Shown: in pieces, positions 34,951 to 44,871 of the stretch | Position numbering within the stretch: the stretch's first letter is position 1 | Layout: the number at the start of each line of letters is the position of its first letter | Assembly: GCA_016715885.1 (NCBI GenBank) | Contig: JADJXL010000018.1 | Location: forward strand, 620,001 to 684,000 | DNA from: Polyangiaceae bacterium | GTDB taxonomy: Bacteria > Myxococcota_A > Polyangia > Polyangiales > Polyangiaceae | Direction of reading: 5' to 3' | Length of the DNA: 64,000 nt | Program-made: the position numbers and the translations under genes | The notes under the pieces: generated by a model | The model's database searches: none | What the model was told of the DNA's origin: nothing | Seen by the model: only the letters and a program-made list of their open reading frames with translations

Positions 34951-36416
34951 TCAACCCCGCTTCAAAAACGGAATCGGCCGATTCCGAATCAATTCCACGA
35001 CATACGACGCAGCCACATCACACGCATATTTGCGGAAGCTCTCCGTAGCGGGCGCATTCTTCGCTTCGTCCGCCAAATCCGATACGCCGCGTACCATGAA
35101 AAACTCGGGCTGAGCTGCGGCGGAAAAACACGCGCTCGCCACGCCGGCTGCCTCCATTTCCACGCCAATCAACGCCGGCCATACGTTGCGATATTCGTCG
35201 AGCACGCTTTGCACCGCCACGACCTTGTCCCCCGATGCAATCGGTCCCACGTGAATACGCGGTGCACCGTCGTCCGGCTTCTTCGCCACGATGCGCTTCG
35301 TCCACGCATCACCAATCACATTGAGCGCCGCTGCGTACAGACGCCTCGATGCCTTGTGCACACTCCATCGCACTTCAATGCCTGTGGTCGTGATCTTTTG
35401 TAATTCGTAATCGACCACTTGCTCGGAAATCAGCAAATCCCCAAGCGCCACGTTGCGCGCCGCAATCCCCCCGGCAATTCCCACGAGCACCACGTGCCTC
35501 GGACGCCAGCGCTTGATCGCTTCCGCCGTGGCCGTCGCAGCATTCACGCGCCCCATTCCAAGCAGCGGCATCAAGACCAGCCCATAACTTCCCGCTCCAT
35601 CCATCGTCGGCAGATCGACCGAAAAATACACGTGCACGTCGTCCCTACGCGGGGGAACTCGGGAATACCCTGGCAATTGCGCCAACAGTGAGTCGCGTTC
35701 TTCGGGCAATGCCGTGACGAGCAAAAAGTCCACTCGTTGCGGCTTTTTATTGGGTTTTTCCTTGGGTTTCGAAGCTTTTTGCGGTTGATCCGGAGCGGGC
35801 ACCGAGCGCCCGGATAATTCTTCGGTTAATAAATCAAATAGTCGAGAAACAATAGGCTCGATCGTGTCGAGGCTCGACGTCGGGCCATCCAGCGACGCGA
35901 GCTGACTCTTCGTCATGCGATGGTATCGCTTGACCCGACCAAAATTTTCCATGATGTCGTCGAATGCCGTTTTTGCATTTCCACCCGTACCCGGAAGCGG
36001 AAATACCGGCACTTGCTCGACGAGCGCCGTTTCATAGGTTTTCAGCGTTCCTTCGATTCCGCCAACGAGAATGACCGCGCTTGCTCGCTTGACGCTTTCG
36101 ACCCATTCCGGAACACCTTTTTCGACGTAAATCACGTCGCCACCAAAAAAGGCAGGTTCATCGGGCCGCGGCACGATTGCTTGAGCCTTCGCGATAGCGG
36201 TAGCCCCAGCGCCTGAAGCTCGCCCGCGAATGCGCGCGTCACGGCTCTGTCGACACCATACCAACCACACGTGACGAGGCCGAATCCGCGATGCGCGAGC
36301 GCTCGGCCAATGGCTTCCGCCGCGAGCTGTTGTGGCTTGGGCAGCGGATCGTTACGCCATCCCGTTCCCGCGACCAAAACCCAAGTCTGCTCGTCGTCGA
36401 TCTCCGCGTGGCTCAT
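34951..36416 (-). pseudogene. SLOG domain-PNP/MTAN nucleosidase fusion, frameshifted
   Basis: Two domains. N-terminal SLOG/LOG-like Rossmannoid: WVLVAGTGWRND, FGLVTCGWYGVDRAVTRAF, and VILVGGIEGTLKTYE (the LOG GG-x-GT-x3-E motif). C-terminal PNP_UDP/MTA-SAH nucleosidase: LLVTALPEERDSL, LLGMGRVNAATATAE, HVVLVGIAGGIA, LIGVEMEAAGVA and RGVSDLAD, with catalytic-type Glu and Asp present. One missing G in the C4 run at 36204-36207 (minus strand G4) separates the SLOG start from the rest. Start MSHAEIDDE at 36416. It follows the ATPase-TPR gene by 25 bp and is probably its effector. Confidence 0.7.
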
Positions 36417-36441
36417 GGCTCGAGGTCCAGGTTGGCGATGA

Positions 36442-39400
36442 TCAGCCACCATGCGCATTGCCGAACAAAGATAGCTCGATTTTTCCGACCGCCGCCTGAA
36501 TGTCGAAGCGATGCTTCACGCCAGCGACGTTCTCGAATTCGATATGACGAAGCGCGCGTGGATCTTTTCGCGACAAAAGCACGTTGTCGAGGTGCAATTC
36601 GATGCTCATGACGCCCGTGCCCGGCTCGCGCGGGGTCCCTTTGACGACAACCGTAGCAGGCGATCCTCCAGGGACGAGGGCCATGTCGAATGCGCCGGCG
36701 AGGCCGAGCGATAGAGCACGCCACAATGCAAGGAGCATGGTGGGTCCGCGTCGAGATACCGTGGGCTCGTGACCTTCGCGATAATGAGACAACGTGATTC
36801 CGTCGAATACGTGTCGCTCGTGGCCGTGTACGTCGTGAAGAATGGCCAATCGAAAGAGTCCCCCGTCGCGTTTTTCGATTTCCACGGCAAAACGCAAATC
36901 ACGCCCCTTGGAACCTTCTCGCCCTTCGACGATCGCTGCAATGGGCATCGTTTTGGGGAAAAGGCCATCGAGCGCCGTCGCGATTTCATCGACGCCGCCC
37001 GCAAATGCACCAAGCCGCTGCGGCCACGACGCGATTGCCGCAAAGGACGGTGCCGGCGACCGGCCAGTATTTGCATTCACTCGCTCGTCGATGTCATTCG
37101 TCGTGCCGTCGGGCGGTTCGAGCAGCAGCAGCCGAGTTGCAGCGACAATGGCCGAGCTGGTTTTCATGTTCGCCTCGCGCCCCGACAAAGGCGGCGTGGT
37201 CGATACCGCAAATCGACCCGCACAAAGCGGATACGTCATGGGCGGTAAGAGTGGCTCGGGTGGTTTTCCAGGAAAAACCAATGCGCGAATCAACGTCACG
37301 CCCAGTGCGTCCGCGGCCCGCAACGTTTCCATGCGCTCACGCGGTATCCAATCGAATGCTTCTCGCACGGAAGTAACGATCGATTCCGCATCGAAACCTT
37401 CGCCATGCACGGCTTCGAGCGCCGATTGAATGACCGCCGTGCCCCCTTGTTCGGCTGCCTTGCGCAAGAGCGGGATCCCTCGAGGCGTAGCACCTCGCGA
37501 GATCGCCACGAGCCCCGCGCATGCGAGCATCGCCGCATCGCCCGGTGGACGCGTGGCCGCACGTTCGAGCCGCGTCATGGCTTCGTCGTAACAAGCCGTC
37601 GCCGCTGCGTGCGCGCCGAGATCGTCGAGTCTGCGCCCATGTCGCGCAAGCTCGAACGCAGCTCGCACGTGCACCCGCGCGTGACGCGTATCGCCTTCCT
37701 CTTCGGCCGCCTGAAGCAAGCTCGGAAGCTCGTCCACACCTCGCGCGCGATCCCGCGCAATCGTCAGGTACCACGCGACATCTGCGCGACGCTCCCGCAT
37801 GTATCCATCGCCTGGATGGTCGAGACAAACCTCTTCCCAGCGAAGCGCCGTTTGTAGCTTTTCGAGCGTTTCAAGGGCGACTTCATGGCGGCCCATGGCG
37901 CCGAGGGCTGCGGCTTCGACGATCGCCGATGCAGCGCGGATCCGGTGCGCTGCGCCGCCATGCGCTGCGGCTTTGGCTCGCGTGGATGCGATTCGTTCGA
38001 GCGCTTCGGATGCGCGTCCCATGCGTACGAGCACCGCTGCTTCGTTGTGCGCCGCCCCGAGCGCGATCTCGTAATAGGGACTTGGGGAGCTTCCTTCGAG
38101 GCGCTCGCGAAGTGCGCCAAGAAGCGCGCGCGTCCTCGTAACGACCCGCAAGGCCGAGCGACGTTCCTTCGTTGCACGCCGCGATCGCGGTGATCATGTC
38201 GAGCGCCGGTGCAGGCGCGCCGCTCAAACGCTCGCGAAGCGCCAAAGCCCGTTCGGCCGCGCGTTCGGGCCTCCCCGCGCGCGCAAGCACGAGCACCTCG
38301 AGACACGCTGCCGCCGCCTCGATCTCGCGCTGCTCGAAATTGTCTGCGCCGGAAGCGACTTCGAGCGCCCGTTCGAGCGCATGCAAGGCGCGTGCGTCGT
38401 CACCGCGTTCGATGGAGATGACCGCGAGCGACAGTGCGGCATCTGCTGCAAGCGCACGCAAGTCGAACGACGGCACGTTCGCAAACTTCCACTCGCGCGC
38501 AATCTCGACGACGGCCATCAAGCTGTCGGTTGCCAGCGCAAATCGCTCGCGCGCCGCGTGACGTTTACCACGACGGTAATGCGCCTGAATCACACACTCG
38601 AACATCTCCGGATCATCGAGTCGCCGATCGTGAAATCGGTGAACGATCTCGTCGTATTCACCCGTCTCCGATTGCGCGGACAAGTCACCCAACGCGAGCA
38701 GCGCCTTGGCCGTTTCTTTGCTCCCACGTTCGTCACGCACCGCTTCCCGCACGATCGCGGCGCAAATCTTCGCGGCTTCCGCATTTCGCCCGTGGGCACG
38801 TAGCGCCATCGCTTCCGCAAGCCGCTCGGCATGCTTCGAACCTGGTTTGGGTGCGGCTGGCGCATCGAACCTCGACGCACGCAGTTGTTCCTCACGTGCT
38901 ATGGGCGTTCGCGTGGGCGTCGGTGGCGTCGCCGAGGGCCGCGAGCCCGTGACCTCGGGTAAGGCAGGCGGCGTGATTCGTCGCGCTTCGATGGCCGACA
39001 TCAAGTCCGCAGACATCGGTCGCGCTCGCGCTCCCACGCGGACCGGGTTCGACTTCGACAAACACTGCACGAAGCGGAAAAACGCGTGTGAAGCGCCTTG
39101 AGCATTCGACGTCGGCTCCACTTCCACGGCGAGTCTTTGCGATTGCGATCGAAGCGCGCGCTGCGGAATCTGCGCAAGCTCCACGTACAGCGACAGATCG
39201 ACCGACGACAGACCCAACGTCGAATGAAAAACGCTTCGAGTCGCGGCTTGGCCTCGTCCACGAACGCCTTGCCTGCAGCACCATCGGGAACGTGCATCAA
39301 GAGCGGAAACATGTTCAGCGTGCGATCGGTCGACGCGAGTGACCTTCGACCATGAGCCCACGACGCAAGCTCCGATCGCTTCCTCGAGAGACGCGTCGTC

Positions 39401-40020
39401 CACCAGAAAGACGAGTTTGTCCGCGAGGTGCGAGATGAGCACCGCCGTCGTCTCCACCTCGCCCGTGGGCGCATCGATGAAGCACTGCGTCGTAGCGGCT
39501 GCGCAGCGCCGTCGCGATCTTCGAGCACCCCGGGAAACAAGTCGAGCGACTCGAAAGGCTGTGCGCGTTCGTGTGGAGCATCGTCGCCACCGACCGGCAT
39601 GAAATGCAGCTCAACCATGCGTTCGTCGGGCAAACCTGGATACCGCACGTTCACGCGTCGCACCGCGCTTTCACTCAAATCGAAAACGCGCTCGACGAGC
39701 TCATGCGCCAGGCCCGTCCCCGTGGTTCGAGTCATCGTTCGACCCGGAGGCATACGCCGCGCACCTTCGCGCACGAGTGCGAGCAAGTCGACGACACCCG
39801 ATGCGACGCGTGCGCGGCCCGTCGCGCCTGCAACGCGACGCTTGGATGCATCCGGGAAGTAGCGGGCTAGCGTGGGTGAATCGACCGCGAGGTCGATGAC
39901 GAGAACCCTGTCCCCGCGTTGCGCAAGCAGTGCAGCGATGTTGGCCAAGGCCATCGCACGCCCAGCATCACTGCGGGCCGAAGTGAACACGGCAAGGTAG
40001 CCATCGCGAGGGGCAGCCAA
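36442..40020 (-). pseudogene. ParA-like (KGGVGR-type) ATPase with TPR repeats, several frameshifts
   Basis: When five single-base breaks are bridged, one protein of about 1,190 residues appears. Its N-terminus (LAVFTSARSDAGRAMALANI, LVIDLAVDSPTLARYFP) follows the KGGVGR-type MinD/ParA variant found fused to TPRs in predicted conflict systems. The P-loop is degenerate (SARSDAGRA), so it may not hydrolyse ATP. The C-terminal two thirds is a TPR-like superhelix plus a terminal beta-rich domain. Breaks lie near 39522, 39480, 39332, 39229 (A5 run) and 38127. The TTG start at 40020 has GGAGGAAG upstream. It shares an operon with the SLOG-nucleosidase. Confidence 0.65.
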
Positions 40021-40094
40021 TCGAACTTCCTCCGGCGCCTACTTTTGCATGCCTCGTACGCCGGACCAAGAACAGACGCTCGTCCCGAAGCCGT

Positions 40095-41195
40095 TCACTG
40101 GAGCGCACCTCGTTGCATTGCTGCTTGTTCTGCCGCTTGCAGCGCCGCCTTCGCTTTCGCTTTGCCCGCGATCACACGCGCAAGCGCATCTTCGTACACT
40201 TCGATGGTGCTCATCGCATCGACGATCATGTTGCGTACGAGCGCCGTTTTCAGCGAAATTCCCGTGAAGTCGAGGGCCACTTTGAAACGAACCGAACCTT
40301 CGTCGACGTCCATTTCGAAGTTGCCATCACCCATTCCGTAATTGTTTCAGCGACGAACTCACAAAGCTCCATGCGATGCTCTTCTTCGCCTTCGGACGAA
40401 AGAGGACGTAGAGCACGAGCCTGTCGAGCGGCTCGGACAAACGGATGACGCAAGCCTCCATGACCTTTCCGTCGCTCATCGGCGTGAGATAGTCGACCTC
40501 GCCTTGCCCATCGTCTTCGCGTGAATATGGAAACCCCGCTTCCGAGAGCGCGTGTTCGATCACCGTCGTCGGTAGCTCTCGAGGTTCGTCGTGTGCATGT
40601 GATTCGAGCGCTGCGGCGGGATGTTCGTGCCCCCCGTTGTCCTTCGCTTTGCGCATTGCACGCAGCATTTCTTCGGCGTCGTCGCGCATTGCCCAATCCT
40701 TCGGGGCAATCGAGAGCGCGCGTTCCACATCGTGCACGGCGCCGTCGAAGTCCGAACGCAAAGCTCGCACCGTGGCGCGTTCCGTGAGCGTGTCTGGATT
40801 GTCCGGTGTGATGCGTAGCGCCGTATCGAAATCCGCGAGCGCGCCATCGAGGTCATCGAGGTTTTGTCGTGCTGCGCCGCGCCGTTCGTACGCCGGGACA
40901 AACTCGGGGTCGATGTCGATCACCGTGGTGAAGTCATCGATCGCGGCCGCGACGTCGCCGCCCAAAAACTTGGCAAGGCCCCGATTGTAACGCGGAAGCG
41001 CCTTTCGAGCAAGCTCTATCGCGGCGTCGAAGTCGGCGATTGCGCTGTCGAGTTTCCGGCGATCGTGCGGTCACTGCCGCGATCGTTCAAAACTTTCCAG
41101 TCGAGCGTTTTGGGCTTCGACACGGTGACCGATCGAGCTTTCGGTGCGGATTTTTTTGCAGCGGGTTTTGCGGGGCGTTTGGCAGGGCGAGACAT
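40095..41195 (-). pseudogene. TPR protein with YbjN-like C-terminal domain, frameshifted
   Basis: After correction of three single-base breaks (near 41060, 40394 and 40335) this is a protein of about 365 residues. It has a Lys/Ala-rich N-terminus, TPR repeats (AIDDFTTVIDIDPEFVPAYE, ALADFDTALRITPDNPDTL) and a C-terminal domain resembling YbjN/type-III-chaperone folds (VIEHALSEAGFPYSRED, HRMELCEFVAETI, then FEMDVDEGSVRFKVALDF). Start ATG complement 41193-41195. It is 74 bp upstream of the ATPase-TPR gene on the same strand and could be the first gene of that operon. Confidence 0.6.
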
Positions 41196-41482
41196 GAGTG
41201 ACCGTGAGGGTAGTCCAAAAAATGCGCGATGGGGGATGGTTTTCCTGGCAGTAAAGTGTTTCTCCGAGGGCGCTCTCGAAAGCGGCCCCTCGCGAACCTC
41301 GAGCGCCTGTCAGGACGGTATGATCGGTGCCGCGCCGGTCCACCTTTCGAGCGCAGATCGATACGATATCGTGCTGCGTCGTCATCGTGCATTGACAACG
41401 TACCCGTCGGTCGTGTCTCTTGCACGCTGGCCGCTTTCACGCATTTCAACAATCGCCAGATCGGCGACTTACCGAAAGATTC

Positions 41483-43504
41483 ATGATGATGAAACAGATT
41501 CGTAGGGAATGGTTGTTCTTGGTGCCATTGGGCATCGTGCCCATGGCTTTTTTCGCTGCGTGTGACGGCGAAAGCAATACGATTTACGTTGCGCAAAGCG
41601 ACGCCGGGGCCGACGGAGCCGCCGGGGGAGGGGGCGAAGGCGGTGGCGACGTCGGTTGCGTGGACGGCACGCAAGGTTGTGACGGGCATACTCGCCGGAG
41701 CTGTGTTGCTGGAGAATGGGTGCTCGCGAATGAACCGTGTGGCGGAGCGACTCCAGCGTGCCTGGACGGCGTGTGCGTTGCGTGTTCGCCTGGAGTCAAA
41801 GAATGTGGGGCCAATACGCCGCGGACCTGCGATACGACCGGGAATTGGCAATATGGGGCGCCGTGTTCGGGCGCGACGCCCGTGTGCGTCGATGGTGCAT
41901 GCGCAGCGTGTGCGGCATCGTCGGTGCGTTGTGACGGCAGCACGGCACAGACGTGCGATGAAAATGGCGTCTGGCAAGATACCATGGCGTGCCCATTCGG
42001 ATGCGTGAATGGATTGTGCACCGGCATTTGCGTACCCACATCGAAGCAATGCGTCGACAACGTGCCCCAAATATGCGATGAAGCCGGGTCGTGGCAATCG
42101 GGCGCGGCTTGTTCAAGCAATAACCCCCTCTGCCTCGATGGGAATTGCGTCCAATGCTCGCCCAATGAAATGCGTTGCGACGGCACGGTGGTGCAAACGT
42201 GCGATGCAAGTGGAACGTGGCAAATGATCGAGGCGTGTCCGTTTGCGTGCATCAATGCGCAGTGCGGCGGCAATTGCATACCCGGCGCGCAGGAGTGCAG
42301 CGGAAACGTACCCCGCACGTGCACGAGCGAAGGTGTTTGGCAAGATGAACCGATCTGTCCATTCGTATGCGCCGACGGCAAATGCAGCGGAATGTGCGTT
42401 CCGGATTCGAAAACGTGTTTCGGCTCGGCGCCTGCCACGTGCGATTCGATGGGCATGTGGCAAGGCGAAGAAGCGTGCTCGCAACCGGCACCTCATTGCG
42501 TGAGCGGCGCGTGCACCTGTACCGAAAGCATGTGCGGCGGCGCGTGCGTGAACTTGAAGGCCGACAGCGCGAATTGCGGCGTTTGCGGCCACGATTGCCT
42601 CGGCGGATTGTGCCAAGGCGGCGAATGCCAGCCCGTGAAAATCGCCTCGGGACAGGGTCAACCGTCCGGCATTGACGTCGATGCGACGCATGTGTATTGG
42701 ACGAGCGCCACCAATGGCACGGTCATGAAAGCCCCCATTGGCGGCGGAGCTCCAACGACGCTTGCCTCGGGGATATCCGGACCTGCCGGGGTCGCCGTTG
42801 ATTCCACCAACGTGTATTGGGTGGCGACTTCGGGGGGCAATGTATACAAGGCACCGATTGGTGGAGGAAATTCGACGATCCTCGCGAGCGCACAAGGCTC
42901 GCCCCTGAATATCGCCGTCGACGCGACGCATGTTTACTGGACCAATTATGGCGGTACCGTCATGAAAGTCCCGATTGCGGGCGGCGTGCCGACGGTCCTG
43001 GCCTCGGCCCAACCAACCCCACTCGGCCTCGCCGTCGACGCGGACTATGTGTATTGGGTCAACGGGTTTTTCGGGAGCAACAACGCAACGGTGATGAAAG
43101 TCCCCATCGATGGTGGTGTTCCGTTGACGATTGCTTCGGGACAAACGCGCCCGACCGCCATTTCCGTGGATGCGACGAGCGCGTATTGGGTCAATGTGGT
43201 TGGCAATGGCGCCGATACGCTCCTGAAATGCCCCCTCGGCGGCTGTCCCGGCAATATTCCCGTGACCCTCGCATCGAGTCAACAAATCGGACACTTGTCC
43301 AACCTGATTCTCATTGCAGTCGATTCGACCCACGTGTATTGGCCGAACGGTCCCGACGGCACCATCAAACGCGTATCCATCCATGGCGGCGTGCCCAAGA
43401 CGCTCGCCACAGGGCAGCAAAGTCCGAATGCAGTCGTCGACGACGCCAACAGCATTTACTGGACGCAAATTCAAGGCGGCAACATCATGAAGCTCGCCAA
43501 GTAA
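41483..43504 (+). CDS. Cys-rich repeat and beta-propeller lipoprotein
   Basis: About 673 residues. Signal peptide with lipobox AFFAAC|DGES, a Gly-rich linker, then about seven Cys-rich repeats of some 45 residues (pattern C-x-P/T...RTCD..G-x-W-Q...C). Last comes a propeller of about seven blades with the motif DATHVYWTNxxxGTVMKxPIxGG. Such surface lipoproteins are common in myxobacteria, with presumed adhesion or binding roles but no proven function. ATGs at 41483, 41486 and 41489 are all possible starts. No protease or glycosidase motif is visible. Confidence 0.8.
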   Translation: MMMKQIRREWLFLVPLGIVPMAFFAACDGESNTIYVAQSDAGADGAAGGGGEGGGDVGCVDGTQGCDGHTRRSCVAGEWVLANEPCGGATPACLDGVCVACSPGVKECGANTPRTCDTTGNWQYGAPCSGATPVCVDGACAACAASSVRCDGSTAQTCDENGVWQDTMACPFGCVNGLCTGICVPTSKQCVDNVPQICDEAGSWQSGAACSSNNPLCLDGNCVQCSPNEMRCDGTVVQTCDASGTWQMIEACPFACINAQCGGNCIPGAQECSGNVPRTCTSEGVWQDEPICPFVCADGKCSGMCVPDSKTCFGSAPATCDSMGMWQGEEACSQPAPHCVSGACTCTESMCGGACVNLKADSANCGVCGHDCLGGLCQGGECQPVKIASGQGQPSGIDVDATHVYWTSATNGTVMKAPIGGGAPTTLASGISGPAGVAVDSTNVYWVATSGGNVYKAPIGGGNSTILASAQGSPLNIAVDATHVYWTNYGGTVMKVPIAGGVPTVLASAQPTPLGLAVDADYVYWVNGFFGSNNATVMKVPIDGGVPLTIASGQTRPTAISVDATSAYWVNVVGNGADTLLKCPLGGCPGNIPVTLASSQQIGHLSNLILIAVDSTHVYWPNGPDGTIKRVSIHGGVPKTLATGQQSPNAVVDDANSIYWTQIQGGNIMKLAK

Positions 43505-43507
43505 AAC

Positions 43508-44863
43508 TTACCACCTTTCCCAGCGCGGCCCCTCCTGAACCTCGAGCGCCTGCCCCGAAGGCACGACCGGTGCCACGCCGGTCCACCTTTCGAGCGCGTC
43601 GAATGCCACGTTTCGATCCGTTTCCGCAAGGTCGAGAAGGCTCGCGGAATGGTTTTCCCCTGGAATGACGAAAACGTACGAATCCTTGGCCGCACCCGGG
43701 TCGAATGCGGCCGCCGTGTAAGGATCGTTTGCCCCGTACACGAACAAAAATCGTTCCCCCTGAGTCGATAACCAATCCGAAATGTCTTTCATGGCCGAAG
43801 GGTCGAACGTGGGCGTTTTTCCCGGATCCTGAACGATGTACGTCGATGGTACATCGATCCCCGGGTATTGCATCAAATCGGCGATGTGCCCTTCTTCGAG
43901 CGCCGGGTATCCAAGCTCCACCGCCGCTTGCCAATAATAAGGCTCGTAGGCCAGAACATTCGGATCCGACCACAAAAGTGGCGAAGCGATTTCATGCAGG
44001 AACCCCCACACTTCATCGTCCGTCGAGGCTGCCGTGGGCACGTTCGGGCAAAGGCTTGCATCGAAGTATTGCCAAAACGTGAAGACGAGTTCCACGGCTG
44101 CCGTTTCGAATGCCTTGTCCGCGCCGAGCAAATCGAACTTCATGCCTTCGGAGGCCGCCGCATTCGCTTGGCGCTCCAGCATGGCCGTGCGTCTCGTCAA
44201 CACTTCGCGCTGGAAATCCATGAGTTTGGCGCGGCAATCCGGTTCACCCAAGCCCGCGACGAAATCCAGATACCGCGGATCCGGTGTGCCGAAGCTGTGC
44301 GGAGCCACGTACGCGATGGTCCCATCGACGTCGTCCGGGTAAAACCGCCGGTGATACACGGACGTCATTCCGCCTTTGCTCGCGCCCGCCGAAATCCACT
44401 TGCCCGAATAAATCGGTTTGAGAGCTTCTACGATGCGATGATGATCGGCCGCGGCTTGTTCGATGGTGAGGAGTGACCAATCGGCGGGATGGGGCCGCGA
44501 GGGCTCGAAGAAGCGTTGCTCCACCCAAAGCTGATTGGCTCCCAGAAGTTGCGCGGGCTCGCGAATTCGAGGTTTTGAGGCGGAATACCCCGACGTGCCA
44601 AGCACCATCGGCGCCGCTTCGTCCTTGTGCAGCAATAGAATTAGCTGCTCGAAATGCGGCGACGACGGCGCATCGTGATCCGCGGGTTGGTCGTAAAACA
44701 TGACGATGTATCGGTATCCCTCGAACGGGGAGGTTCCTTCTGCGGCCTCCATGCCCGGAATCGCTTGCAGGCGCTCCAGGATATCGAGATCGGGCTCGGC
44801 GTCCGGTTCGGTGCAGGCGACGAGCTGCGTGGAGACGAGCAAAAGGAGTATCGAGCGAAGCAT
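43508..44863 (-). CDS. S37-family (PS-10) serine peptidase lipoprotein
   Basis: 451 residues. Signal peptide with lipobox TQLVAC|TEPD. The alpha/beta-hydrolase fold has a nucleophile elbow in KWISAGASKGGMTSVYHRRF, then DGTIAYVAPHSFG, typical of Streptomyces PS-10 aminopeptidases (peptidase S37). FVYGANDPYTAAAF and VIPGENHSASLLDL supply the Asp and His positions. It probably degrades peptides at the cell surface. TGAGGAG lies upstream of the ATG at 44861-44863. The gene follows the M1 aminopeptidase by 8 bp, so the two peptidases are an operon. Confidence 0.8.
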   Translation of the reverse strand: MLRSILLLLVSTQLVACTEPDAEPDLDILERLQAIPGMEAAEGTSPFEGYRYIVMFYDQPADHDAPSSPHFEQLILLLHKDEAAPMVLGTSGYSASKPRIREPAQLLGANQLWVEQRFFEPSRPHPADWSLLTIEQAAADHHRIVEALKPIYSGKWISAGASKGGMTSVYHRRFYPDDVDGTIAYVAPHSFGTPDPRYLDFVAGLGEPDCRAKLMDFQREVLTRRTAMLERQANAAASEGMKFDLLGADKAFETAAVELVFTFWQYFDASLCPNVPTAASTDDEVWGFLHEIASPLLWSDPNVLAYEPYYWQAAVELGYPALEEGHIADLMQYPGIDVPSTYIVQDPGKTPTFDPSAMKDISDWLSTQGERFLFVYGANDPYTAAAFDPGAAKDSYVFVIPGENHSASLLDLAETDRNVAFDALERWTGVAPVVPSGQALEVQEGPRWERW

Positions 44864-44871
44864 GGGACTCC

